Assembly: GCF_005871185.1 (NCBI RefSeq)
Contig: NZ_SWKN01000013.1
Span: 34,006 to 98,005 of the forward strand
Length of the DNA: 64,000 bases
Direction of reading: 5' to 3'
From: Limnobacter alexandrii
GTDB taxonomy: Bacteria > Pseudomonadota > Gammaproteobacteria > Burkholderiales > Burkholderiaceae_B
The position numbers and the translations under genes were made by a program. The notes beneath the pieces were generated by a model that had not been told where the DNA came from, made no database searches, and saw only the letters and a program-made list of their open reading frames with translations. This document shows positions 29,401-36,876 of the stretch, piece after piece; the stretch's first letter is position 1, and each line of letters begins with the position of its first letter.

Positions 29401-29603
29401 GAAAACGCTATTTGGAAAGTGCAACAAATGGCTGGCGTTTTCAGTTGTTTGTACGCGTGAAAAAAGGTGAGCCTTTTAAAGCACTGGGGCCAGTACGATT
29501 AAAGAGCGCGGAAGGGTGTGGGCCAATGACCGTGATATGGGAACTGGACTTGCCAATGGGCGGAAATATTTTCAGGCAGTTCAGTGTGATTGGGGATGTT
29601 TGA
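26466..29603 (+). CDS. PLD-like nuclease / superfamily II helicase / DUF3427 protein
   Basis: A 1045-residue multidomain protein. A phospholipase-D-like half (about 130-260) has H-A-K at 227-229 and G-S-A-N at 245-248, the shape of an HKD nuclease active site. The helicase core follows: Walker A A-A-T-G-T-G-K-T at 354-361, D-E-C-H at 450-453, T-A-T-P-E-R at 476-481 and Q-Q-I-G-R-G-L-R at 655-662. The C-terminal 300 residues resemble DUF3427. Such proteins are believed to process or restrict foreign DNA, but no activity is proven for this one. The GTG at 26466 is the first start in frame and has no clear ribosome-binding site. Confidence 0.85.
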   Translation: MQTVNLVKRYKELNEDFRLKNGPYDLLITNAIQTELQGRRAFQASLNKDPEALSYYLIDLLSRKLRDSFESLAGEGAEKTTTQVELINDLLRFLQNRDQVPQQVEVLRWLGDSTVEPILPQTGLLHPWLFTAGRGMPSLLNELRAEMGSCDRLDILVSFITMSGLRKIRDILEMITARDAQGQQRSTIRILTTTYMAATEKKALDELAVLPGCEVKISLDGRRTRLHAKVWMFHRHTGFGTAYVGSANLSAAAMTGGLEWTVKFSQREQAALYERACANFETLWEDSEFQTYDPTQDVHQQALLAALKQESGRDFAPLPSLGFLEVSAKPFQLEILDQLAFERQHGRNKNLLVAATGTGKTVMAALDYRRFAREQKGLPRLLFVAHRIQILRQAQRTFQQVLGNSQFGELLGDGHEPQSHEHLFAVINSVNSRKLVEKLGANHWAMVVVDECHHIAAQSFSSFVNSVQPMVLLGLTATPERADGQAITTYFDARPDGSPAAELRLWHALELQLLCPFEYYGCDDETDFSSVNWNSVDEATQIAALVDGNTMRARAMLREWGRLTDNPAVCKALVFCVSIAHANFIAGFLNDHGVKALAVHSQMDKSVAHAAPGKLQNGELAAIVAVDLYNEGVDLPFVDTLILLRPTQSPVVFQQQIGRGLRLFEGKQSCLVLDFVGQHARDFRFDRLLSGITGLGRKQLKEGFEQGFPTLPSGCHLFLQKKTKAQVLAQLQTLIGQRWNILIREVTAFKNLNRDRFSLPSFLNEYDLALSDVFRGGSNSGWLSLLDAAGLLNSPLTAAEERVSTKLSQLIHFDDPVRIDALRALCVKDQAELKAWARYLYFMMEKRTPDQATPMQWAEGWLNSERAVDELHAVQQVLESHCRLLKRPVPGLEHTTLCLHASYTSTEVALAVGWYTPERQAPVTAGVLSLKEQKLEVFFVTLDKTEGFHESIAYTDCAISQTLFKWQTQNSAGPHTTVGKRYLESATNGWRFQLFVRVKKGEPFKALGPVRLKSAEGCGPMTVIWELDLPMGGNIFRQFSVIGDV

Positions 29604-29703
29604 AGAGGTCATAGAAGACGATGGTCTAATTTTTGACGCTGCAAAAGTTTCTAACAAATGATTGTGTTTCATTACTATACAAAGATAACTATTAATATTA
29701 TTG

Positions 29704-30813
29704 TTATTTGCGGAAACTTGCTTGTACTACGTTTTTTATGCAAAAGCTGAAATGATTTTTTGCTTGGGGAATTCCGCCGATTTCAAAACCTGTCGGAATT
29801 GATTCAACTTTGATTCGAAACCCGTGCGCATGTGCAACTGTTTTTGCGATATATAACCCCAGGCCCATGCCTCCAGGATGGCATTTCTTTGCCGCAGTAC
29901 CTCGATATCCTCTGTCGAATATTTGGCTCCGTTCTTCTGAAGACAAAAATGCGCCTTCGGATACTACGCTAACCTCGAGGGAAGTACCTGACTCTGAAAT
30001 TTGAACCGTAACATGCCCCCCATTTCTGGAGTACTTTTGAGCGTTATCAATCAGTACAAAAGGAATGAGTTTAAAGCTCTCAAAAACATCGTAAGTGCGC
30101 CGTGTATTTCCCGTTATATTAACTGACGGTCGACGTTCTTGTGCTCTCGCGAGACTAGCAATTTTTGCAAGTTTATCAAGTAATTTATATATCTCGACTG
30201 GTCTAGTCTGACCGAATGCAGCAGCGTTTGGATTAAGGTAAATTTCCAACAAATCGAAAGTATCGACTAGTAGATTCGATGTTTTTATCAATGCGCGGTG
30301 GGTAGCTGAAGCGGTGTTAAACTTATCACTTGTATCAGGTGGAAGAGATTCATTTAAAAGTTGATCCGCCAGTTGACCAACATCACGTGCGAGACGCATG
30401 GCATCATGTAATGGTTCTAATGCCTCTGTCATTTTCTTGTTTTGAGCTTGTGTGATGGCGTTATTCAACTCTTTCAATTTAGAGATCCAAGTCGCGAAAT
30501 CCTGTGCAGTAACCGAGCGCCCTTTGCATGCAGTTTTGTAGTCTACATGTCGGGGAAGATTGTCGCGGTGTTGTGGTCCTATAACGCCAAATATACGGAG
30601 AAATCCATCATCAAAACGTGCCTCATACACTGTCAAACCCATATGGCATCTTGTTCCGATTAATGAGCTTCGCTCCTGATGACATGAGCGCTTTGTACAT
30701 TTATTGGAACATATTGAATTAAACCCAAGTCTGCTTTGAATTTCTGTACCATCTGGTAAAAGTACTGGCCAAGGAGTCTCTAGTCCACCTGACTTAAGTA
30801 GATCAATAATCAT
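29704..30813 (-). CDS. Histidine-kinase-like protein with N-terminal four-cysteine motif
   Basis: A 369-residue soluble protein. The N-terminal domain has C35-x3-C39-x4-C44-x11-C56, a possible zinc or iron-sulfur site, and no recognised sensor domain. A helical region contains P-L-H-D-A-M with His136 as a candidate phospho-acceptor. The HATPase domain has N257 in L-I-D-N-A-Q-K-Y-S, a G1 region near E-G-A-F-L and G-M-G-L-G-L-Y-I-A-K at 315-324. The start ATG overlaps the upstream gene's end by 4 bases (ATGA). The DNA is strikingly AT-rich compared with the flanks, a sign of transfer. Confidence 0.75.
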   Translation of the reverse strand: MIIDLLKSGGLETPWPVLLPDGTEIQSRLGFNSICSNKCTKRSCHQERSSLIGTRCHMGLTVYEARFDDGFLRIFGVIGPQHRDNLPRHVDYKTACKGRSVTAQDFATWISKLKELNNAITQAQNKKMTEALEPLHDAMRLARDVGQLADQLLNESLPPDTSDKFNTASATHRALIKTSNLLVDTFDLLEIYLNPNAAAFGQTRPVEIYKLLDKLAKIASLARAQERRPSVNITGNTRRTYDVFESFKLIPFVLIDNAQKYSRNGGHVTVQISESGTSLEVSVVSEGAFLSSEERSQIFDRGYRGTAAKKCHPGGMGLGLYIAKTVAHAHGFRIKVESIPTGFEIGGIPQAKNHFSFCIKNVVQASFRK

Positions 30814-31625
30814 CTTATTTTTCCAATCTTGGTGTGAATAAGTCGCAAGTCTTTCATGAGTGGATCCTTTGAGTGTCCAATTGGAAGTATTTGTGAAATA
30901 CTATTTTCTAGTTCGATCATTCCTTTGCCGGTTTCTAAGTAGCATCTTATTTTTTTAAGTATCTTCTTTTTTATTGAGGATAATTCAGGATTTCCAAAGC
31001 CAATCAGTTGATCAATACGCTCAGCTGCACGGTGTAAGCTGAAACTAGAATTAAATGCCATTTCAATAATGCCTTCAAAATCCGCGGGTGGAATTGGTTT
31101 TTTTAGACGCTGATCCGCAAGCATGAAAAACTCGCTCATCGTGATATCGAAACCTCTAGAAGATACAGCAACTAAATATGGGCCTTCTGCTGTTTTTAGG
31201 CGTTTTAAAATTTCAAGACCACCTCGTTTTGAATCCTCATCAAGAACCCCATTTATATCGAGAAATAAACACTGAAAATTGAAAAGCGAGGGAATTTCAG
31301 CCAGTGAAATGTTTTTTAAGCTATTTATTATATATCCCAGCTTTCTCAGTGACTCCAGGGGGTAGTCCTCGGGGTGGTCATCAAGTATTGCAATGCGTAA
31401 ATCTTTCGCTGACTCGGGTTCTTTCATGCGCTCCTGTACCCAATCACTTACTTTGTTTATTCGATTTGTTAGCTGATAATTTTTCAAATATCGATAGATT
31501 TTAGATATACTAAATAAAATAGCTGAAACTCCGCCACCAATTTGTAAGAGATTTGCTAGCCAGCTCTGTTCGTTAAAAAAATTGATAATTTCGTAATCCA
31601 AAATTGATCCTTTTTTGGTGGGCAC
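30810..31625 (-). CDS. Membrane-anchored receiver-domain protein
   Basis: A 271-residue protein. One transmembrane segment (about 21-41) near the N terminus is followed by a linker and a response-regulator receiver domain. The acidic pair D82/D83 (I-L-D-D-H), phospho-acceptor candidate D123 (L-F-L-D-I), S155/S156 and K175/K176-P177 fit the receiver layout. The C-terminal ~80 residues are helical and basic with no DNA-binding motif. Annotated from GTG 31625; a TTG at 31601 has a better ribosome-binding site (AAAGGA). It precedes and overlaps the kinase gene, forming a two-gene unit, and is AT-rich. Confidence 0.7.
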   Translation of the reverse strand: MPTKKGSILDYEIINFFNEQSWLANLLQIGGGVSAILFSISKIYRYLKNYQLTNRINKVSDWVQERMKEPESAKDLRIAILDDHPEDYPLESLRKLGYIINSLKNISLAEIPSLFNFQCLFLDINGVLDEDSKRGGLEILKRLKTAEGPYLVAVSSRGFDITMSEFFMLADQRLKKPIPPADFEGIIEMAFNSSFSLHRAAERIDQLIGFGNPELSSIKKKILKKIRCYLETGKGMIELENSISQILPIGHSKDPLMKDLRLIHTKIGKIR

Positions 31626-31766
31626 TATTTTATTTGTAATTTTTGATGGATGGGTTTTTAAAAATTATATATAAATATAATTATTTGATTAAGTATTTTA
31701 AAGGGTGATTGGCTGATAATTAAAATGCTCAAAATTATATTTTATTGTTATATTGTTTTTTACCCC

Positions 31767-34145
31767 TCACGCCACCGTCAAGAACTCCGCCACCACAACC
31801 ATTTCTTCTGCATCCTCAGCACTCAGTACAATCGCTTCGTGTTGGTCATTTGTCGATTCCGGTTTCAACACAACAACACTGTTAACCACACCATCTTCAC
31901 CATAATGCTTTTCACTTTTGTAGCGTTTTATGGTGTATTGCCCACCCAGTTCAGGGTCTGAAATACGGCGGTGTTGTACCACCACAATTTTCCCGTTGCG
32001 TGTCCCCTGAGGGTTGAAGTGAAACAGGCACCATGTGCCGGGTGGTATGCGCTTGTTCATTGAATCGCCTTCCACGCGCGCCACGAAATAACCCTCGCTG
32101 GCGCGCAGGTGGGTGGGCAGCACAACATGGTCAAACGTGTCGGCCTGTTGGTATTCGCTAAATTGCCCAGCAGCAAATTTCAAATCGAAAATGGGTACGC
32201 TGTTGGCGGCTTCCTGGCCTGCTTGCACAATGGGTAAGTCCAGCCCTTCGTATTTGTTCAACATGGGTGCAGCCTCCACGTGTTCAAAACCATCTAGCAG
32301 TGTTTGGAAATGTTTTCGTGCTTCTTCATCGGCAAAGTAAACGTAACACCCTTTCATGCCGCGGGTCATCAGGGTTTTGTAGGTATTCTTGATCACTGCG
32401 TCGGCCAAGGCCAAATTATTGGCTCGGTCTGTTTTCAGTCCCCCTTTAAACCCTTTGATGCTTTGGTCCATGTTGCTGCGCTTGAATGCGTCGGTGATCA
32501 CTTCGCCATTACGCACTACAAAATCGGGGCCAACAATGACACCCACATAGTCCAGCTCTAGCCCTTGGCAGGTGTGTATGCAGCCCACTTGTTCCACGCT
32601 GTTGGGCTTGATTATCCAGGTGCTGCCATCGTCGTCCAGGTTCCATTGGGCTTTGTAGCCGTATTCAGGAAATTCAATGTCGAAGGCTTTGGGGTTCTTT
32701 TTGCTTTTCCAGTCCCAGCAATAGCCAGCTACCACGCGGGCTTTGTTGTTCACTTCGTTTTTCTGGCGTATGGCGTTATGCAGGGCGGTGGGTGAATCGA
32801 ATACTTTGAAATCAAAATCCAGTCCGTCCATATTCAGGTTGGCTGTGGGTTTTATTTGTAGGTGGTGATTGAGCCAGGCAATGTAACCGTCGCTTCCATT
32901 GCAGCGAAATTGCGAACGTAGTTCTTGTTCAATTACCTCGGTGCCCAAGGCCTTCGCCCATTTGCGAATTTCAGCTTTGCTACCAATGTCTTTGAAGGTA
33001 ACGCGCTGATCTTCGTCCACGAAGAAAATGCACAGCTTGCTGGCGTGGATCAGTTCCTTAATTTGGTTCTCGCCCAAATTGCCGTATAGCCCGCTTTTTT
33101 CATTCAAGCGGTGAGCTTCATCCACCAGTAACACATCAAACTGATTGGCTTGGTTGTCTACATACCCGCCCGACCCCCGGAACAAATTCGCGATGCGTGT
33201 TTTTTTGAATGTGCCGGTCAGCTTGGCTTCAAACACGGCGCGGGGTGCTGCGTTTTTCGATACGTATTGGCATACGTTGCCACGTTGCGTAAATTCACTC
33301 AGCAAGTTAATGGCTACCACCGACTTTCCTGTTCCGGGGCCACCCTCCACAATCAACACGCGTTTTTTTGAATCATCGCGTGCATGGGCCATGTCCAATG
33401 CCATTTCATACACCAGCTTTTGGTCGTCGATCATCAAAAACTCGCGGTTGCCCAGCAGCATATTGGCTAAGCTGTCTGCGAGGTTTTTGGAAGGGCGAAT
33501 TTTTCCGTGCTCAATGCGGTACATCAAATCGTTTTGATCGCCGTACTTCACATGCTTTTTTAAAAACTCGGAAAGTTTGCGCGCGTCTTTTGAGATGAAG
33601 ACAGGCGCACGGTCGGTGTGTGCTTTGTAAAATGGGTCGTTGATTACTTGTGCATCGTTGAGATTATGCAAATAGGCGCAAGCGCTTAGTCGCACTTGTT
33701 CGTTTTGCACCACCTCGGAATAATCTTCGATGAGTGCGGCATAGGTCCATGCTTGGTAAGAAGGGTGGGGCGTATTGATATTGCCTTTGCCTAGCCAGGT
33801 GTTGACTACGGCGTCTTGCTTGGTGGCTTGTACATCACTCCACTGCTTCAATTCAATGATGACGGCGCATTCTTCAAGCAGGGCGTTGCGGCCAGTCAAA
33901 ATAAAGTCGATGCGTTTGCCCGTTAGCGGAATGTTGTATTCGATTGAAACCAGCGAGTCGCCGGGAATTCCGGGATCGTTCAACACTTGGCGCATTTCTT
34001 TCATCGAGTTGCGCCAGGAATTAACTTCGGAGTCGCCTGCTCTGCGGAATAGCTTGCGCTGAAATTCACGGTGAATGACTTCGTGAATTTGATCGACCAA
34101 CACGTCGTCGAGGAATTTCGATTTGCTGGCGGTGTAAACGATCAT
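31767..34145 (-). CDS. PD-(D/E)XK nuclease / DUF2075 helicase / S24 peptidase-like fusion
   Basis: A 792-residue protein with three recognisable parts. The N-terminal region has D80 (K-R-I-D-F-I-L) and E98-L-K100, fitting a PD-(D/E)XK nuclease. A DUF2075-type ATPase follows with Walker A G-G-P-G-T-G-K-S at 268-275, Walker B L-L-V-D-E-A-H near 339-345 and Q-G-L-E-L-D-Y-V-G-V in the helicase C-half. The last ~120 residues resemble a LexA/UmuD S24 peptidase: S695 in V-E-G-D-S-M and K740 in T-I-K-R-Y. That domain could self-cleave on DNA damage. The start ATG at 34145 is clear. Confidence 0.8.
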   Translation of the reverse strand: MIVYTASKSKFLDDVLVDQIHEVIHREFQRKLFRRAGDSEVNSWRNSMKEMRQVLNDPGIPGDSLVSIEYNIPLTGKRIDFILTGRNALLEECAVIIELKQWSDVQATKQDAVVNTWLGKGNINTPHPSYQAWTYAALIEDYSEVVQNEQVRLSACAYLHNLNDAQVINDPFYKAHTDRAPVFISKDARKLSEFLKKHVKYGDQNDLMYRIEHGKIRPSKNLADSLANMLLGNREFLMIDDQKLVYEMALDMAHARDDSKKRVLIVEGGPGTGKSVVAINLLSEFTQRGNVCQYVSKNAAPRAVFEAKLTGTFKKTRIANLFRGSGGYVDNQANQFDVLLVDEAHRLNEKSGLYGNLGENQIKELIHASKLCIFFVDEDQRVTFKDIGSKAEIRKWAKALGTEVIEQELRSQFRCNGSDGYIAWLNHHLQIKPTANLNMDGLDFDFKVFDSPTALHNAIRQKNEVNNKARVVAGYCWDWKSKKNPKAFDIEFPEYGYKAQWNLDDDGSTWIIKPNSVEQVGCIHTCQGLELDYVGVIVGPDFVVRNGEVITDAFKRSNMDQSIKGFKGGLKTDRANNLALADAVIKNTYKTLMTRGMKGCYVYFADEEARKHFQTLLDGFEHVEAAPMLNKYEGLDLPIVQAGQEAANSVPIFDLKFAAGQFSEYQQADTFDHVVLPTHLRASEGYFVARVEGDSMNKRIPPGTWCLFHFNPQGTRNGKIVVVQHRRISDPELGGQYTIKRYKSEKHYGEDGVVNSVVVLKPESTNDQHEAIVLSAEDAEEMVVVAEFLTVA

Positions 34146-34272
34146 CGCGGGTGTGGTTTGTTCTTGTGCTTTGAATGTATCAGGAAAACTTCGTTTAATG
34201 AACTATTTGAGGTGGGGTGATTGGGGGCTACAAATGGGTGGGGTAGTGGTTCGTAACAGAGGCAGGAAAAGA

Positions 34273-34300
34273 TTGATCTACGTACCAAAAATGGTACAAT
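34273..34300 (+). promoter_or_regulatory. Promoter with embedded operator of the XRE gene
   Basis: TTGATC (34273-34278), a 16-base spacer and TACAAT (34295-34300). The spacer holds a perfect 6-4-6 palindrome GTACCA-AAAA-TGGTAC (34282-34297), the likely binding site for the HTH protein encoded downstream, which would repress itself. Confidence 0.65.
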
Positions 34301-34334
34301 TAAGTGAGTATACCTTGCTACTAAGGAATTCAAA

Positions 34335-34637
34335 ATGAACAAACACGTGGGCTCAAATTTTGAAGACTTCTTGAAAGAAGAAGGTATTTTCGAAGAAGCG
34401 GAAGCTTTGGCTATCAAGAAAGTGATTGCTTGCATGATTGAGCAAGAAATGATTTCCAGGTCGATACCAAAAACTGAAATGGCGCGGAAAATCGGAACAA
34501 GCCGAAGTCAGTTGGACCGACTTCTTGATCCTGAAAATACATCAATCACTTTGGCAACGCTTGTTAAATCGACAGCAGCTATCGGAAAAAAAATGGTGAT
34601 CACTTTTGAGGATGATCCACAAGCCGTAGTTGCCTAA
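34335..34637 (+). CDS. XRE-family HTH regulator (antitoxin-like)
   Basis: A 100-residue protein with a helix-turn-helix at about 44-75 (I-P-K-T-E-M-A-R-K-I-G-T-S-R-S-Q-L-D-R-L-L-D). This pattern is common in HigA/MqsA-like antitoxins and in stand-alone XRE proteins. An AAGGAA site precedes the ATG. No toxin gene is seen within 190 bp upstream or downstream, so it is a solitary regulator or an orphan antitoxin. It abuts the convergent FAD gene at its 3' end by 4 bases. Confidence 0.75.
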   Translation: MNKHVGSNFEDFLKEEGIFEEAEALAIKKVIACMIEQEMISRSIPKTEMARKIGTSRSQLDRLLDPENTSITLATLVKSTAAIGKKMVITFEDDPQAVVA

Positions 34638-36256
34638 CCTTCCACCAAACTTTTCGCCACTGCCTCGGCCACTTCAATGCCATCCACACCTGCAGACAAA
34701 ATTCCACCGGCGTAGCTGGCCCCTTCACCGGCGGGGTACAGGCCTTTTACATTCAAGCTTTGGAAATCATCACCACGCGTAATACGCAAGGGCGATGAGG
34801 TGCGGGTTTCAACACCGGTCAACACCGCGTCATGCATGTCGAAGCCTTTGATCTTTTTTCCAAATGCCGGCAAGGCTTCACGCATCGCAGTGATTGCGTA
34901 CTCGGGCAATGCATCAGCTAGGTCAGTCATTTTCACACCAGGCTTGTACGATGGTTCTACGCTGCCCAGCGCCACGGATGCTTTGCCCGCAATGAAGTCG
35001 CCTACCAACTGGCCAGGTGCTTCGTAGTTACTGCCTCCCAAGATAAATGCATTCGATTCAAGCTTGCGTTGAAATGCAATGCCCGCCAGCGGGCCGCCGG
35101 GGTAGTCGGCCGGGCTAATGCCCACCACAATGCCCGCATTGGCATTGCGTTCGTTGCGGGAGTACTGGCTCATGCCGTTGGTGACCACGCGGTTTTCCTC
35201 TGAGGTGGCGGCTACCACCGTGCCGCCGGGGCACATGCAAAAGCTGTACACCGAACGGCCATTGGCTGCATGGTGCACCAGTTTGTAATCGGCTGCGCCG
35301 AGCAGCGGGTGGCCTGCATGTTGGCCCAGGCGGGCGCGGTCGATCAAGCCTTGCGGGTGCTCAATTCGAAAGCCCACTGAAAATGGCTTGGCTTCCATGT
35401 ACACGCCGCGTTCGTGCAGCTTGGCAAAGGTGTCACGGGAACTGTGGCCCAGCGCCAGCACCACATGGTCTGCGCGCAATTCGTAAGTGCCGCCGTCTTT
35501 CAGGTTCTCAATGGTCAGGCCGCGAATATGGCCGTCTTCGATGTGGAAGTCGCAAACACGTTGCTGAAAGCGAATTTCGCCACCCATCGCAATAATTTGC
35601 TCGCGCATGCTCTCAACAACTTTCACCAAACGGAAGGTGCCAATGTGCGGTTTGCTGACCAGTAAAATTTCTTCGGGTGCACCAGCCTTTACAAACTCCG
35701 TCATTACCTTGCGGCCCAGAAAGCGCGGGTCTTTGATTTGGCTGTACAGTTTGCCGTCTGAAAATGTGCCTGCTCCGCCTTCGCCAAACTGCACGTTTGA
35801 TTCGGTGTGCAATATACGTTTGCGCCACAGGCCCCAAGTGTCTTTGGTGCGTTCGCGCACAGGTTTGCCACGCTCAATCACAATGGGTTTGAAGCCCATT
35901 TGTGCCAGCATCATGGCAGCGAAAATACCGCAGGGGCCAAAACCGATCACAACCGGGCGAACCTCGGGAGCCTCTTTCACTTTGGCGACCAAATGGTAAG
36001 CCATGTCGGGCGCAGGGCGAATGTGTGAATTGGTCGTGAACTTTGCCAGCAACTGTGCTTCCAGGCCCGCACTTTCCAGTTCCACATCCACGATGTAGAC
36101 AAGCAGCAGTTTTTGTTTGCGCGCGTCGTAGCTGCGCTTGTATATGCTAAAGCTTTTAACGTCTTTGGGCTTAATCTTGAGCGTGCTTTGAATTAGCTCG
36201 GAAAGAGCGTGTTCAGGATGGTCGAGTGGAAGCTTCAGCTCGGACAGGCGGATCAT
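34634..36256 (-). CDS. FAD-dependent oxidoreductase of COG2509 type
   Basis: A 540-residue flavoprotein. The Rossmann motif V-V-I-G-F-G-P-C-G-I-F-A-A lies near residue 105, preceded by an N-terminal domain seen in this group. Other conserved parts are H-T-E-S-N-V-Q-F-G-E-G-G-A-G-T-F-S-D and a late G-L-Y-P-A-G-E-G-A-S-Y-A-G-G-I-L-S-A-G-V-D-G. Many genomes annotate it simply as NAD(P)/FAD-dependent dehydrogenase; substrate unknown. The ATG at 36256 begins M-I-R-L-S-E-L and is preferred to one 36 bases upstream. Confidence 0.85.
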   Translation of the reverse strand: MIRLSELKLPLDHPEHALSELIQSTLKIKPKDVKSFSIYKRSYDARKQKLLLVYIVDVELESAGLEAQLLAKFTTNSHIRPAPDMAYHLVAKVKEAPEVRPVVIGFGPCGIFAAMMLAQMGFKPIVIERGKPVRERTKDTWGLWRKRILHTESNVQFGEGGAGTFSDGKLYSQIKDPRFLGRKVMTEFVKAGAPEEILLVSKPHIGTFRLVKVVESMREQIIAMGGEIRFQQRVCDFHIEDGHIRGLTIENLKDGGTYELRADHVVLALGHSSRDTFAKLHERGVYMEAKPFSVGFRIEHPQGLIDRARLGQHAGHPLLGAADYKLVHHAANGRSVYSFCMCPGGTVVAATSEENRVVTNGMSQYSRNERNANAGIVVGISPADYPGGPLAGIAFQRKLESNAFILGGSNYEAPGQLVGDFIAGKASVALGSVEPSYKPGVKMTDLADALPEYAITAMREALPAFGKKIKGFDMHDAVLTGVETRTSSPLRITRGDDFQSLNVKGLYPAGEGASYAGGILSAGVDGIEVAEAVAKSLVEG

Positions 36257-36350
36257 GGCGGGTGTACCTTGTGGATCTGTTTTTCGGATCAAGGCCGTAT
36301 TTTATGCTTTTGCCCGCCAAAGTGCACTTATTTGATTTCGATTCTAAGCT

Positions 36351-36872
36351 TTAGTGATTTGGCTCAAACACCAAATATCCAAGGCAGTCAGGTCTCTTTT
36401 CTTGAAAACCAAAACTGATTTTTCCCCAAGTGGTTACATCAGTGAAGGTGGTTGCTTCCAGAAGCGAGTTGCCACGTGGCATACCAGTTATGTTTAGGTT
36501 GGGAAATACTTTGTTGACCTGTTCAACTGTGATGCATTCTCCGTCTATATCTAACACCAATAACCCAGTGGCATCGTGAGATGGTTGAGGCAATCTAAGG
36601 TCAATTTTCCAAATCTTAGAGTTACCAGCAAGCAACACGGGTTGACCAGAATAGAACTTGAAATAATTATTCGATTGCTGGGTTTGTTCCACAAGTGTTT
36701 GGTTGAGTATTTCTTCAATGCCCGACAATGACAATGGGGTAGTTTGTATGTCCTCGATTAATTGCCAGACTGAGAGGTTGAGTTGAATCATGGTGTTGTC
36801 CTTTGATGCATAGGAGGAAGATTGGCATGCAGTTGCGAGCAGTGCCATGAGCAAGATGAGTGTTTTAAGCAC
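36351..36872 (-). CDS. Lipoprotein following the PAAR effector, candidate immunity protein
   Basis: A 173-residue protein from GTG 36872 with a lipoprotein signal: basic residue, hydrophobic core, and L-A-T-A-C with Cys16. Gln follows Cys, favouring outer-membrane sorting. The start overlaps the end of the PAAR gene (stop at 36877-36879), so the two are coupled. The mature part is mixed beta with two cysteines and no family match that I recognise. A periplasmic lipoprotein next to a secreted metallopeptidase is the usual shape of a T6SS immunity pair. Earlier in-frame starts exist but would lack a clean signal peptide. Confidence 0.6.
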   Translation of the reverse strand: MLKTLILLMALLATACQSSSYASKDNTMIQLNLSVWQLIEDIQTTPLSLSGIEEILNQTLVEQTQQSNNYFKFYSGQPVLLAGNSKIWKIDLRLPQPSHDATGLLVLDIDGECITVEQVNKVFPNLNITGMPRGNSLLEATTFTDVTTWGKISFGFQEKRPDCLGYLVFEPNH

Positions 36873-36876
36873 TCGC

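Noticed and set aside
34153..34338. A 61-codon frame upstream of the XRE gene as a possible toxin
   Set aside because: The peptide has no RelE/HigB-like pattern, and the frame overlaps the promoter and operator of the XRE gene.
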